DNA of 64,000 nucleotides, from contig NZ_CP094970.1 of NCBI RefSeq assembly GCF_025790165.1, forward strand, positions 3,844,001 to 3,908,000. The letters run 5' to 3'. Within the stretch, counting starts at the first letter, position 1, and each line of letters opens with the position of its first letter. The DNA is from Solicola gregarius. Lineage in GTDB: Bacteria > Actinomycetota > Actinomycetes > Propionibacteriales > Nocardioidaceae. The notes below the pieces were generated by a model. That model was not told the DNA's origin, did not search any database, and saw only the letters and a program-made list of their open reading frames with translations. This document shows positions 9,515 to 18,030 of this stretch, piece by piece. Made by a program: the position numbers and the translations under genes.

Positions 9515-10309
9515 TCACGAGGTGCCGCGGGCGTACGCCCCGGGGGTGACGCCCAGCACCCGCTTGAAGTGCCGGGTGAGGTGCGGCTGGTCGTGGAACC
9601 CCACCGCGGTCGCGACCTCGGCGGCGGGCTGGCCCGCCAACAGCAGCCGGCGGGCACGGTCGATCCGGCGCCCGGTCAGGTAGCGATGCGGCGGGAGACC
9701 GAACTCCCGGCCGAACGACCGTACGAGATGCGTCGGATGTGCCTGCAGCAGCCGCGACGCCTCGGTGAGGCAGATGCCGTCGGAGATCCGAGTGTCGAGC
9801 AGCTCACGAAGCCGCCGCGCCATCTCGGCATCGCGTACGGGGTCCGCCGGCGGCATCCGGCGCAGGTGCTGCTCGACCCGCTCGCGTACCAGCGAGAGCA
9901 GCGACTCGGCCTCGAACTCCTCGCCGGGCTCCGCCAGTGCGCGGTGGATGCCCGAGAGCCGCGCGAACAGCGAAGCGTCGATGACTTCCGGCCGGTCGAC
10001 CGCGCGGCCGATGAGGTCGGTGTCGATCTGGTCGGGCTCGAGATACAGCACCCGCTTCCGGAACTCGCCTCCGGTCGCCGACCGGCCGTTGTGCGGTACG
10101 TGCGGCGGCAGCAGTGCCACCGTCGAACCCAGCACGCCGTGCTCGTCGTGATCGAGGTCGTACCGCACGGCACCCGTGTCGACGATGAGCACGGTCCACG
10201 TGTCGTGGGTGTGCAGCGGGTAGACGTGGTCGACGAAGCGGGCGTGGAACACCTCCGCGACGCCCGGTACGTCGGGGCGCCACGCGCGTACCTGCTCGCG
10301 CGATGCCAC
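9515..10309 (-). CDS. AraC-family transcriptional regulator with N-terminal cupin domain
   Basis: 264 residues from the GTG at 10309. The N-terminal half is an AraC-binding cupin: FHARFVDHVYPLHTHDTWTVLIVDTGAVRYDL and LLPPHVPHNG. The C-terminal 100 residues carry two helix-turn-helix motifs, ICLTEASRLLQAHPTHLVRSFGREFGLPPHRYLTGRRIDRARRLL and AEVATAVGFHDQPHLTRHFKRVLGVTPGAYA. The long open frame extends further upstream but would overlap the divergent DUF2000 gene, so the GTG is preferred; the 49-base divergent gap suggests that it controls the DUF2000 gene. Control of the downstream glu operon is possible. Confidence 0.87.
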   Translation of the reverse strand: MASREQVRAWRPDVPGVAEVFHARFVDHVYPLHTHDTWTVLIVDTGAVRYDLDHDEHGVLGSTVALLPPHVPHNGRSATGGEFRKRVLYLEPDQIDTDLIGRAVDRPEVIDASLFARLSGIHRALAEPGEEFEAESLLSLVRERVEQHLRRMPPADPVRDAEMARRLRELLDTRISDGICLTEASRLLQAHPTHLVRSFGREFGLPPHRYLTGRRIDRARRLLLAGQPAAEVATAVGFHDQPHLTRHFKRVLGVTPGAYARGTS

Positions 10310-10358
10310 GCTAATAACGTACAAGACACGACCCACCCGGCGCGCGCACGATAGCGAC

Positions 10359-10775
10359 ATGGAGAAGCGATTCGACACCAAGATCACCGTGATACTGCGC
10401 GACGACCTGCAGGCGTGGCAGACCCTGAACGTCACCGCGTTCCTCACCAGCGGGATCGCGGCCGCCAACCCGGAGATCATCGGCGAGCCGTACGAGGACG
10501 GTGACGGCAACACGTACTACTCGATGTTCCGCCAGCCGGTCGTCGTCCTCCAAGGTGACAGCGACGCGGTGAAGACCGCGCACGAGCGCTGCCTGCGCCG
10601 AGGGCTGCGCACCGCCGTCTACACCTCCGACATGTTCACCACGGGCAACGACGACGACAACCGAGCGGTCGTACGCGCGGTCGATGCCGAGAAGCTCGAC
10701 CTCGTCGGCATCGCGGTGCACGGTCCCCGTAACGCGGTCGACAAGATCGCCAAGGGCTGCCACATGCATCCCTGA
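10359..10775 (+). CDS. DUF2000 family protein
   Basis: 138 residues, whole length matching the DUF2000 family (peptidyl-tRNA hydrolase PTH2-like fold): DTKITVILRDDLQAWQTLNVTAFLTSG, then IIGEPYEDGDGN, and RGLRTAVYTSDMFTTGNDDDN. No enzymatic activity is established for the family. Divergent from the AraC gene with a 49-base gap, a typical arrangement for a regulator and its target. The gene ends 30 bases before miaB and is probably not coupled to it. Confidence 0.8.
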   Translation: MEKRFDTKITVILRDDLQAWQTLNVTAFLTSGIAAANPEIIGEPYEDGDGNTYYSMFRQPVVVLQGDSDAVKTAHERCLRRGLRTAVYTSDMFTTGNDDDNRAVVRAVDAEKLDLVGIAVHGPRNAVDKIAKGCHMHP

Positions 10776-10805
10776 CCGGTCGCCGGTCGTACCCTGGTGG
10801 GTGCC

Positions 10806-12299
10806 ATGACGACCATCCCCACCGAGCAGCGCACGTACCAGGTGCGTACGTACGGCTGCCAGATGAACGTGCACGACTCCGAGCGACTCTCCGGGCTGCT
10901 CGAGGACGCCGGCATGTCGCCGGCCGGCGACGACGCGCAGGCCGACGTCGTCGTGTTCAACACCTGCGCCGTGCGCGAGAACGCCGACAACAAGCTCTAC
11001 GGCAACCTCGGCCACCTCGCGTCGGTCAAGAGGAAGCACCCCGGCATGCAGATCGCCGTCGGTGGTTGCCTCGCGCAGAAGGACCGCAGCGAGATCACCC
11101 GGCGGGCGCCGTGGGTGGACGTCGTCTTCGGTACGCACAACATCGGCTCGCTGCCCGTACTCCTCGAACGAGCGCGGATCCAGGAGGAGAGCCAGGTCGA
11201 GATCCTCGAGGCGCTCGAGGTCTTCCCGTCAACGCTGCCCACCAAGCGCGAGTCGGCGTACGCCGCGTGGGTGTCGATCAGCGTTGGCTGCAACAACACC
11301 TGCACGTTCTGCATCGTGCCGTCGCTGCGCGGCAAGGAGAAGGACCGCAGGCCGGGGGAGGTCCTTGCCGAGATCGAGGCGCTCGTCGCCGACGGCGTCG
11401 TCGAGGTGACGCTGCTCGGGCAGAACGTCAACTCCTACGGCGTGGAGTTCGGCGACCGGTACGCGTTCGGCAAGCTGCTGCGGGCGTGTGGCGACATCGA
11501 AGGTCTCGAGCGCGTGCGGTTCACCTCGCCGCACCCGAAGGACTTCACCGACGACGTCATCGCCGCGATGGCCGAGACGCCCAACGTGATGCCGCAGCTG
11601 CACATGCCGCTGCAGTCGGGGTCGGACGTCGTGCTCAAGTCGATGCGGCGTTCGTACCGTCGCAAGAAGTACCTCGGCATCCTCGAGCGCGTACGCGAGG
11701 CGATGCCCGACGCCGCGATCACGACCGACATCATCGTGGGCTTTCCCGGCGAGACCGACGACGACTTCGAGCAGACGATGGACGTCGTACGCCAGGCGCG
11801 GTTCTCCAGCGCGTTCACGTTCCAGTACTCCAAGCGCCCGGGTACGCCGGCCGAGTCCATGGACGGGCAGGTGCCGAAGGACGTCGTGCAGGAGCGGTAC
11901 GAGCGGCTCGTCGCGCTCGTCAACGACATCGCATGGCGGGAGAACACCGCGCTGGTCGGCCGCCGCGTACCCCTGCTGGTCGCCGAGGGGGAGGGCAAGA
12001 AGGATGCCGCGACGCATCGGCTGACCGGCCGCGGTCCCGACAACCGGCTGGTGCACTTCGCTCCCGGCGACGCCGACGTACGACCGGGGGACCTCGTCGA
12101 GGTCGAGGTCACGTACGCCGCGCCACACCACCTCGTCGCAGACGGGCGGGTGCTGTCCGTCCGGCGTACGCGGGCCGGCGACGCGTGGGAAGCGCGTACC
12201 GCGGATCCGACGCCCGCCTCCGTCGGGCTCGGCATGCCGAGCCTCGGCGTACCCGACCCGCTCCCCGCCGACGACGCTCCCACCTGCCAACCCCGCTGA
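10806..12299 (+). CDS. miaB: tRNA-2-methylthio-N6-dimethylallyladenosine synthase MiaB
   Basis: Radical-SAM methylthiotransferase that converts i6A37 to ms2i6A37 in tRNAs reading UNN codons; its substrate is made by MiaA, encoded at 17.1 kb. 497 residues. The N-terminal UPF0004 domain has the auxiliary [4Fe-4S] cysteines C18, C54 and C88. The radical-SAM cluster CNNTCTFC (C162, C166, C169) and a C-terminal TRAM domain ([18 protein letters not shown]…[10 protein letters not shown]) follow. The ATG at 10806 is used; a GTG three codons upstream is possible. After the TRAM domain there is a tail of about 50 residues. The stop codon lies inside the first unit of a 22-bp tandem repeat. Confidence 0.96.
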   Translation: MTTIPTEQRTYQVRTYGCQMNVHDSERLSGLLEDAGMSPAGDDAQADVVVFNTCAVRENADNKLYGNLGHLASVKRKHPGMQIAVGGCLAQKDRSEITRRAPWVDVVFGTHNIGSLPVLLERARIQEESQVEILEALEVFPSTLPTKRESAYAAWVSISVGCNNTCTFCIVPSLRGKEKDRRPGEVLAEIEALVADGVVEVTLLGQNVNSYGVEFGDRYAFGKLLRACGDIEGLERVRFTSPHPKDFTDDVIAAMAETPNVMPQLHMPLQSGSDVVLKSMRRSYRRKKYLGILERVREAMPDAAITTDIIVGFPGETDDDFEQTMDVVRQARFSSAFTFQYSKRPGTPAESMDGQVPKDVVQERYERLVALVNDIAWRENTALVGRRVPLLVAEGEGKKDAATHRLTGRGPDNRLVHFAPGDADVRPGDLVEVEVTYAAPHHLVADGRVLSVRRTRAGDAWEARTADPTPASVGLGMPSLGVPDPLPADDAPTCQPR

Positions 12300-12386
12300 G
12301 GAGAGGATCCCGGCCCGCTGAGGAGAGGATCCCGGCCCGCTGAGGAGAGGATCCCGGCCCGCTGAGGAGAGGATCCCGACCCGCTG
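12292..12386 (+). repeat. Tandem repeat: four 22-bp units plus a partial fifth, overlapping the miaB stop
   Basis: Units start at 12292, 12314, 12336 and 12358. The common core is CTGAGGAGAGGATCCCGG; units 1-3 are identical and unit 4 differs in its last base. The miaB TGA is part of unit 1. There are no spacers, so it is not CRISPR. The same core occurs in inverted orientation at 12501-12518 (17 of 18 bases) and in degenerate form near 12526-12541, so the transcript could fold into several alternative long hairpins. Confidence 0.9.
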
Positions 12387-12422
12387 ACTCGGAAGTTCCG
12401 CAGTCGAGTCAGGCGTCAGCCT

Positions 12423-12485
12423 CCGTGGGCCTCCCGTTTCTGCCCCGTTTCGGCCGATTTCGGGGCCGAAAGGTGCGGCTCACGG
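12423..12485. repeat. Dispersed palindromic repeat, copy P1 (degenerate), with inverted copies of the 22-bp unit beyond it
   Basis: CCGTGGGCC at the left end pairs with GGCTCACGG at the right end. The right half contains GAAAGGTGCGGC, also present in copy P2 at 26743-26754, with a close variant in copy P3. It lies within the 311-base gap between miaB and the methyltransferase gene. That gap holds only the tandem repeat, this palindrome, the inverted unit copies (12501-12541) and finally the leader of the methyltransferase gene with CAGGAGG near 12594. I see no gene in it. Confidence 0.65.
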
Positions 12486-12610
12486 GGGCGGGCCGACGGG
12501 CCGGGATCCTCTCCTCACCGGGCCAGAACTCTCTCCTCACCGTTCGTCTGCGCGATCGCGTACGACGGTGGGATGATCGAGGCACGTACGCGGCAGGAGG
12601 GAGCCCTGCC

Positions 12611-13681
12611 ATGACAGCCGCGAACATCGCCGATCGCGTCGTAGAGATGGCGGTCGCATCCATGGAGTCGTCGTCGATCACGATCGGCGCCCGGCTCGGC
12701 TGGTGGTCTGCGCTCGCCGACGCCGGCGACGCAGGCATCGACAGCAACGCCCTCGCGAAGCGCTCGGGCGCTCATCCGCGTTACGTACGCGAGTGGCTGG
12801 CGGCGATGGGCGCCGGCGGGTGGCTCGTCGTCACCGACAGCGCGAGTGACGCCGCCGATGCCCGCACGTACGCGCTCGCGCCCGGCGTACGCGAGGTGCT
12901 CGTCGATGCCGACAGCGACCTCTATCTCGCGCCGCTGCTGCGACAGGTCAGCGCGGGCCAACTGTCACTGCGCACTCTCGAACGCGTCTTCCAGACCGGC
13001 GAGGGTCTCGCGTGGGCCGACCACGACCCCGACATGGTCGTCGCGCAAGGTGAGATGAACCGAAACCCGCTGCGCAAGGACCTGCCGCCGTGGATACGTG
13101 AGCACCTCCCCGACACGGCCGCCGCACTCGACGGGGGAGTCTGGGTCGCCGACGTGGGTACCGGGCACGGCTGGGCGTCGATCGGCCTCGCCAGTATGTT
13201 CCCGAACGCGACCGTCCACGCCTACGATCTCGACGAGCCGAGCGTCGCCGCTGCGCGTACGAACGTGCACGAGGCCGGACTCGACGGCCACGTCACCGTG
13301 TACGCCGACTCGATCGACTCGGCCGAGCCCGGCGCGTACCGCCTCGTCGTGATGGCCGAGATGCTGCACGACGTCCCCGACCCGATCGGCCTGCTCGCCG
13401 CCTGCCGCAAGGCGCTCGCCGACGACGGTGTTGTTTTCGTCGCCGACATGCGCGTCGGCGAGTCCTACAGCGCTCCCGCAGACCTCGTCGAGCGGCTGAT
13501 GTACGGGTTCAGCCTGCTCGTGTGCCTTGCCGACTCGATGACCACACGGCCGTCCGCGGCGACCGGCACCGTGATCCGCCCGTCGATCCTCCAGGAGTAC
13601 GCGAGGCAGGCGGGGTTCACCGACGTACGCGAGCTTCCGATCGAGCACGACACCTGGCGGTTCTGGGCGTTGCGCGCCTGA
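12611..13681 (+). CDS. SAM-dependent methyltransferase with N-terminal winged-helix dimerisation region
   Basis: 356 residues. The N-terminal part (SSITIGARLGWWSALADAG, NALAKRSGAHPRYVREWLAAMGAGGWLV) is the winged-helix segment seen in O-methyltransferase-like and related class-I enzymes. The Rossmann core follows: VADVGTGHGWASIGLASMFPNATVHAYDLDEPSV (motif I and acidic loop) and VVMAEMLHDVPDPIGLLAACRKALADDGVVFVAD. The substrate is unknown. The ATG at 12611 has GGAGGGAG upstream; the frame is open further back but only through repeat DNA. Monocistronic, convergent with the Nudix gene. Confidence 0.82.
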   Translation: MTAANIADRVVEMAVASMESSSITIGARLGWWSALADAGDAGIDSNALAKRSGAHPRYVREWLAAMGAGGWLVVTDSASDAADARTYALAPGVREVLVDADSDLYLAPLLRQVSAGQLSLRTLERVFQTGEGLAWADHDPDMVVAQGEMNRNPLRKDLPPWIREHLPDTAAALDGGVWVADVGTGHGWASIGLASMFPNATVHAYDLDEPSVAAARTNVHEAGLDGHVTVYADSIDSAEPGAYRLVVMAEMLHDVPDPIGLLAACRKALADDGVVFVADMRVGESYSAPADLVERLMYGFSLLVCLADSMTTRPSAATGTVIRPSILQEYARQAGFTDVRELPIEHDTWRFWALRA

Positions 13682-13686
13682 GCGCG

Positions 13687-13706
13687 GCGGCTCTGCTAAA
13701 AGCCGC
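13687..13706. terminator. Small hairpin between convergent methyltransferase and Nudix genes
   Basis: GCGGCT (13687-13692) and AGCCGC (13701-13706) enclose CTGCTAAA. The structure overlaps the last codons of the Nudix gene and sits 5 bases after the methyltransferase stop. It is a short candidate terminator, supported only by position and pairing. Confidence 0.4.
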
Positions 13707-14145
13707 TCGTCATGATCGGTGGCACGTCGCCGGCGGCGAGCGCGTCGAGGACCGCTCGCTCGTGCGGCACCATCGGCTCGGGCAGCGCATCGATCGGCCA
13801 CCAGCGCATGGCGGCGCTCTTGTGCGGCTCGCGGATCGAGGGTTCACCCGTCCAACGCGTGGTCGCGAAGAAGAAGTCGCAGCGCTGCTCGATCGGTCCA
13901 CCGCCTCGCAGGGTGCGGTGCACCGTCGTCAACGCAACCAGGTCGTCGGTACGTACCTCCACGCCCGCCTCCTCGTACGCCTCGCGGGCCGCAGCCTCGT
14001 GGGCCGACTCCTCGGGCTCGACGTGTCCGGCGAGCAAGGCCCAGTGGCCGTCGCGGAATCCGGTGTTCTGACGCACCTGCAGCAGCACGTCGCCACTACG
14101 GCGGAGAGCGACGTATGACGCGGGGATCAGGCTGAACGCAGACAC
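13696..14145 (-). CDS. NUDIX hydrolase
   Basis: 149 residues. The Nudix box GHVEPEESAHEAAAREAYEEAGVEV fits GX5EX7REUXEEXGU with the catalytic REUXEE intact (REAYEE), so it should hydrolyse a nucleoside-diphosphate-X compound. The segment before it (YVALRRSGDVLLQVRQNTGFRDGHWALLAGHV) is typical of small house-cleaning or 8-oxo-dGTPase-like members. The exact substrate cannot be assigned. It is divergent from the following dioxygenase-like gene (53-base gap). Confidence 0.88.
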   Translation of the reverse strand: MSAFSLIPASYVALRRSGDVLLQVRQNTGFRDGHWALLAGHVEPEESAHEAAAREAYEEAGVEVRTDDLVALTTVHRTLRGGGPIEQRCDFFFATTRWTGEPSIREPHKSAAMRWWPIDALPEPMVPHERAVLDALAAGDVPPIMTSGF

Positions 14146-14197
14146 GCGCGCGACCCTACTATCGTCACGGCGTCGCCCGCCCGACTACCGTCGAGGT

Positions 14198-14851
14198 GTG
14201 CCGATTGCGTTCTGCCCTCATCCGCCGCTCCTCGTACCGGCGGTCGCGCAGGGCGCCGCCGATGAGCTCGCGTACCTGCGTACTGCCTGCGACGCGGTCG
14301 TACGTGCGCTGGTCGACGGCCGGGGCTCCGACGTGACCGTCGTCGGGTCGGCGCCCGCTTCGGCGAGCTGGGACGCGACCGCCGGGGGGAGCCTCGACGG
14401 CTTCGGCGTCGGCGTGCGCGCGGGCGGTGCGTCGACGGTGTTGCCGCTGTCGCTGACGGTCGGAGCATGGCTGCTCGACCGTGCCGGTTGGGAGGGGCCA
14501 CGTACGTACGTCGCCGTCAGCGGCGACGAGATCGTCGACGTACGCGGATCCGTGCTCGTCATGGCCGACGGCACCGCCAAGCGCACCGAGCAGGCACCGG
14601 GTCACATCGATGATCGTGCGCCGACGTACGACAAGGCGATCGCGCAGGCGCTGGCATCCGGCGACGCCGACGCGCTCGCCGCACTCGACACCGCGCTGGG
14701 CGTGCAGCTGTGGTCCGGTGGTGTCCCCGCTCTGCGCACGATCGGGCGGAGTGTCGCGGCGAGTTCGTGGCGCGTAGCCGACGCTCGGCTCCGCTACGAC
14801 GACGCGCCGTACGGCGTCGGCTACTTCGTCGCCGAGTGGGAACTCGGCTAG
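14198..14851 (+). CDS. Class III extradiol dioxygenase-like (subunit B fold) conserved protein
   Basis: 217 residues from a GTG. The start PIAFCPHPPLLVPAVAQG and the later RTYVAVSGDEIVDV match a conserved actinobacterial family distantly related to the LigB subunit of class III extradiol dioxygenases. Members occur regularly near miaB, miaA and dapF, as here. The N-terminal PHPP keeps one likely metal His, but the full metal set of true dioxygenases is not evident, so the activity is uncertain. The end is followed 38 bases later by the TetR gene. Confidence 0.7.
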   Translation: MPIAFCPHPPLLVPAVAQGAADELAYLRTACDAVVRALVDGRGSDVTVVGSAPASASWDATAGGSLDGFGVGVRAGGASTVLPLSLTVGAWLLDRAGWEGPRTYVAVSGDEIVDVRGSVLVMADGTAKRTEQAPGHIDDRAPTYDKAIAQALASGDADALAALDTALGVQLWSGGVPALRTIGRSVAASSWRVADARLRYDDAPYGVGYFVAEWELG

Positions 14852-14867
14852 CACCACCAAAAAACGT

Positions 14868-14883
14868 ACGATCGTGCTATCGT
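14868..14883 (+). promoter_or_regulatory. Candidate TetR operator ACGATCGTGCTATCGT
   Basis: ACGAT and ATCGT form an inverted repeat 7 bases before the TetR start codon. The 11-mer ACGATCGTGCT recurs in inverted orientation at 15539-15549, just inside the start of the downstream hydrolase gene. This would suit autorepression by the TetR protein. The core CGATCG is common in such DNA, so the match may be chance. Confidence 0.4.
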
Positions 14884-14889
14884 GCTCAT

Positions 14890-15489
14890 ATGCCGGTCAC
14901 CAAAGGCGAGACCACTCGACTCGCGATCCTCGACGAGGCGTTGCAGCTGACGTCGCGTACGGGTGTGACGACGCTGAGCATCGGCGGGCTCGCCCGCGAG
15001 ACCGGCATGAGCAAGAGTGGCCTGTTCGCGCACTTCAAGTCCAAGGAGTCGCTGCAGGTCCAGGTGGTCGGCCGCGCCCGCGAGCGCTTCGTCGACACCG
15101 TCGTACGCCCGGCACTCGCCGCCCCGAGAGGCGAGCGCCGGGTCCGCGCGTTGTTCGACGGGTGGGTGCAATGGGAGCGTGAGGCATTCGACGGCGGCTG
15201 CATCTTCGTCACTCTCGCCGCCGAGCTCGACAGTCGTCCCGGGCCGGTCCGTGACACCCTCGTCGACAGCGAGCGCGACTGGCTCGAGCTGATCGCGTCG
15301 ACGGCGACGACGGCGGTGGCGGAGGGTGACTTCCGCGCCGATCTCGACACCGACCAGTTCGCGTTCGAGGTGCACGGCGTGATGCTCGCGAACCACCATG
15401 CCAACCGCCTGATGGGCGACGCCGACGGCGTCGCGCGCGCGTACACCGCGTTCGAGACGATGATCGCGGCCGCGCGCCGCACCGACTGA
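14890..15489 (+). CDS. TetR/AcrR-family transcriptional regulator
   Basis: 199 residues. The N-terminal helix-turn-helix is clear: RLAILDEALQLTSRTGVTTLSIGGLARETGMSKSGLFAHFKSKESLQ. The ligand-binding C-terminal domain (FDGGCIFVTLAAELDSRPGPVRDTL…EVHGVMLANHHANRLMG) resembles the TetR_C_16/YcdC-like group. The ATG at 14890 is chosen because the TetR domain begins directly after it. The gene is followed 25 bases later by an alpha/beta hydrolase gene, probably co-transcribed and possibly part of the same response. Confidence 0.92.
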   Translation: MPVTKGETTRLAILDEALQLTSRTGVTTLSIGGLARETGMSKSGLFAHFKSKESLQVQVVGRARERFVDTVVRPALAAPRGERRVRALFDGWVQWEREAFDGGCIFVTLAAELDSRPGPVRDTLVDSERDWLELIASTATTAVAEGDFRADLDTDQFAFEVHGVMLANHHANRLMGDADGVARAYTAFETMIAAARRTD

Positions 15490-15514
15490 CCACACCGACT
15501 AAAGGGGGAAACCC

Positions 15515-16426
15515 ATGGCCGTATCAGCATTCAAGAAAAGCACGATCGTTCGTACTAAATTCGCCGTACTCCGGGCCGGTTTCCGAGCCACCGAGCTGAT
15601 CGCACCGAGGTACGGCGCCAGGCTCGCGACCTCGCTGTGGTTCAAGACGCCACCGTCGCCGGCACCCTCGCCGCTGCCGCCGGGTGGCTTCGCGTTCGAG
15701 GTGACCGCGATGGACGGCGTCGTCCGTGGCACGTACTGGGGTGACGGCCCGGTCGTGTACCTCGTTCACGGTTGGGGCGGCCGCGGCGACCAGTTCGCCG
15801 AGTTCGTCGAGCCTCTGCGGTCGACGGGGCATCGCGTCGTGATGTTCGACGCACTCAGTCACGGGCTGTCCGGTCCCGGGCCGTCGGGGGCGGCACATGC
15901 ACACGGGGTCGAGTTCGGCCGCGCACTCGATGCCGTTGCCGCACGCTTCGGGCCCGCGCGGGCGATCGTCTCGCATTCGATGGGCGCGGTGCCCGCACTG
16001 CTCGCCATGCGCGACGGGTGGGTCGGCGCCGATCGACTGGTGATGATCTCGCCGATGGTCGAGCTCGCGACGTACTTCGACCGCTTCGGCGAGCAGGTCG
16101 GGTTCGGGCCGCGCATCCGGCGCGGGATGGACGCCGAGACGAAGCGGCGCACCGGATATCCGGTGGATGAGTTCGCCTTGGCCCGGCTCGCGTCCGATCT
16201 GGAACCACTGCCGCCGACGCTCGTCATCCACGACCGGCGTGATCGCAGGACGTCGTACGAGCAGAGCGCGGCCATCGTCGAGACGTGGCCCGAAGCGACG
16301 CTGATCAGCACCGATGGCCTCGGACACCTGCGGATCCTGCGCGCCGCGGATGTCGTTCATGCGTCGGTGCGGCACGTGCTCGCGGACGTAGCCGACTCCG
16401 ACAACCGCGCCGACGCGATCGCGTGA
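15515..16426 (+). CDS. Alpha/beta hydrolase
   Basis: 303 residues. The fold signature is clear: VYLVHGWGGRGDQF (oxyanion region), nucleophile elbow SHSMGA, acid VIHDRRDR and catalytic His GLGHLRI. The first 60 residues (FRATELIAPRYGARLATSLWF) are a separate cap or membrane-associating segment. AAAGGGGG precedes the ATG. It is coupled to the upstream TetR gene (25-base gap), with a possible operator copy inside its 5' end. Substrate unknown; esterase or lipase-type activity is likely. Confidence 0.85.
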   Translation: MAVSAFKKSTIVRTKFAVLRAGFRATELIAPRYGARLATSLWFKTPPSPAPSPLPPGGFAFEVTAMDGVVRGTYWGDGPVVYLVHGWGGRGDQFAEFVEPLRSTGHRVVMFDALSHGLSGPGPSGAAHAHGVEFGRALDAVAARFGPARAIVSHSMGAVPALLAMRDGWVGADRLVMISPMVELATYFDRFGEQVGFGPRIRRGMDAETKRRTGYPVDEFALARLASDLEPLPPTLVIHDRRDRRTSYEQSAAIVETWPEATLISTDGLGHLRILRAADVVHASVRHVLADVADSDNRADAIA

Positions 16427-16436
16427 GCCCCGTCGT

Positions 16437-16706
16437 CTACGGCTTGGGCTCGCCGCCTTCGGTTCCCTCGGGCCCGTCGCCGCCGTCGGGAGTGCCGGCT
16501 TCGTCGCCGAGCTTGTCGACGCCTTCCTTGGCCTTGTCTGTCGCCTTGTCGATCTTGTCCTCGAAGCGACCGCCGGTGACCTTGTTGACCGCGCCGCCGG
16601 CCTTGTCGAGGCCGTCGCCGATCTTGTCACTGTGCTCGGTGGCGAACTCGCCGGCCTTGTCCTTGAGGTCTCCGCTCTTACCGCGGAGCTTGTCGAGCCA
16701 ACCCAT
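16437..16706 (-). CDS. MT0933/Rv0909-like antitoxin-family small protein
   Basis: 89 residues, highly charged: GWLDKLRGKSGDLKDKAGEFATEHSDKIGDGLDKAGGAVNKVTGGRFEDKIDKATDKAKEG then an acidic Gly/Glu/Pro tail. This is the pattern of the MT0933_antitox family, named after a mycobacterial antitoxin. No toxin-like gene adjoins it. It is paralogous to the next small gene (shared EHSDK/Q…GLDKA…KVTGG.F.DKI core), so this is an orphan tandem pair. A role as a stress-induced small protein is as likely as a toxin-antitoxin role. Confidence 0.75.
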   Translation of the reverse strand: MGWLDKLRGKSGDLKDKAGEFATEHSDKIGDGLDKAGGAVNKVTGGRFEDKIDKATDKAKEGVDKLGDEAGTPDGGDGPEGTEGGEPKP

Positions 16707-16807
16707 GTTGCCCTCCAGTTGAGTGCGCGGGTATCTGCACCAACAGGCTAGTCGGTTCGCGGCGGTGATGTCGGCACGCGGTCACCGCGTACCGACGACC
16801 GACGTGG

Positions 16808-17032
16808 TCAGCCCTTGGCGTCCTCGCCGCCGGACCCTTCGGAGCCCTCCTGCGACTTGTCGTCGATGAAGTCGCTGGCGGCGTCCTTGCCCGACTCGAT
16901 CTTGTCGTCGAACTTGCCGCCCGTCACCTTGCTGGCGGCGTCCGCGGCCTTGTCGAGCCCCGCATCGACCTGGTCGCTGTGCTCACTCGCAGCCTCGGTG
17001 GCCTTGTTCTTGAACTTGTCGAACATTCCCAT
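16808..17032 (-). CDS. MT0933-like antitoxin-family small protein, paralogue of the preceding gene
   Basis: 74 residues: MFDKFKNKATEAASEHSDQVDAGLDKAADAASKVTGGKFDDKIESGKDAASDFIDD, with a Ser/Gly/Glu-rich tail. It has the same family core as the gene 100 bases downstream, which runs in the same direction. The start may be the ATG two codons in (17026). It is divergent from miaA. As with its paralogue, no partner toxin is visible within several kilobases. Confidence 0.75.
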   Translation of the reverse strand: MGMFDKFKNKATEAASEHSDQVDAGLDKAADAASKVTGGKFDDKIESGKDAASDFIDDKSQEGSEGSGGEDAKG

Positions 17033-17106
17033 TGGTGCCTCATCCCGTTCGGGGAGCCCGAGTGGCCCCGTTCATCACCCCCAACGTAACTGCCAGACTC
17101 GGGCAT

Positions 17107-18021
17107 GTGAACAACTCCGGGCGCGTGATCGCGATCGTGGGGCCGACCGCGGCCGGGAAGTCCGACCTGTCGGTCGCGCTCGCCCGACGCATCGGCGGCG
17201 ACGTCATCAACGCCGACTCGATGCAGCTCTACCGCGGGATGGACATCGGAACGGCCAAGCTCACGGCGGCCGAGCGGGCGGGCGTACCCCACCAGCTGCT
17301 CGACGTGCTCGACGTACGCGAACCGGCGACCGTCGCGGAGTTCCAGGGCTGGGCGCGTACCGCGGTCGAGGGCTGCCACCGACGAGGTGTGACGCCGATC
17401 CTGGTCGGTGGGTCCGCGCTCTACGTACGCGCCGTGCTCGACGACTTCGAGTTCCCGGGCGCAGACCCGGCCGTACGAGAACGGCTCGAGGCCGAGCTGG
17501 CGGCGGTGGGCACCGCCGCGCTGCACGCCACGCTCGCCGAGCACGATCCGGATGCGGCGCGCAACATCCTGCCGAGCAACGGCCGACGCATCGTTCGCGC
17601 CCTCGAGGTCATCGAGATCACCGGCAAACCGTTCACGGCGACCCTGCCGAGCCACACCTACGTCTACGACGAGGTGACCGTGATCGGCGTCGACGTACCG
17701 CGTGACGTGCTGGCGCAGCGCATCGAGACGCGCGTCGAACGCATGTGGGACGACGGTCTGGTCGACGAGGTACGCCGCCTCGAAGGCTCCGGCCTGCGGG
17801 AGGGGCGTACTGCGAGTCGCGCTCTCGGGTACGCACAGGTGCTGGCGTACCTGGCCGACGAGTGCACCGAGGACGAGGCGAAGGACGCGACGATCCGGCG
17901 TACGCGCCAATTCGCGCGCCGGCAGGACGCGTGGTTTCGCAAGGACCCGCGGATCCACTGGCTCCCGTACGACGCACCCGACCTACTCGACCGTGCAGCG
18001 CGCCTGCTCGACACCCGATAG
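17107..18021 (+). CDS. miaA: tRNA dimethylallyltransferase MiaA
   Basis: Transfers the dimethylallyl group from DMAPP to A37 of UNN-reading tRNAs; the product is thiomethylated by MiaB. 304 residues from the GTG at 17107 (NNSGRVIAIVGPTAAGKSDLSVAL; P-loop GPTAAGKS at residues 12-19). Family motifs follow: DVINADSMQLYRGMDIGTAK, PHQLLDVLDVREPATVAEFQGWA, LVGGSALYVRAVLDDFEFPG, LPSNGRRIVRALEVIEITGKP, and RTRQFARRQDAWFRKDPRIHWL. The frame is open further upstream, but conservation starts at this GTG. Confidence 0.96.
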   Translation: MNNSGRVIAIVGPTAAGKSDLSVALARRIGGDVINADSMQLYRGMDIGTAKLTAAERAGVPHQLLDVLDVREPATVAEFQGWARTAVEGCHRRGVTPILVGGSALYVRAVLDDFEFPGADPAVRERLEAELAAVGTAALHATLAEHDPDAARNILPSNGRRIVRALEVIEITGKPFTATLPSHTYVYDEVTVIGVDVPRDVLAQRIETRVERMWDDGLVDEVRRLEGSGLREGRTASRALGYAQVLAYLADECTEDEAKDATIRRTRQFARRQDAWFRKDPRIHWLPYDAPDLLDRAARLLDTR

Positions 18022-18030
18022 CGTTACGTC

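Noticed and set aside
12292-12386. CRISPR-like repeat array
   Set aside because: The 22-bp units follow each other without spacers, and no cas genes are nearby; it is a simple tandem repeat.
16437-17032. Toxin-antitoxin module
   Set aside because: No toxin-like gene is adjacent to either small protein; only the family name suggests it.
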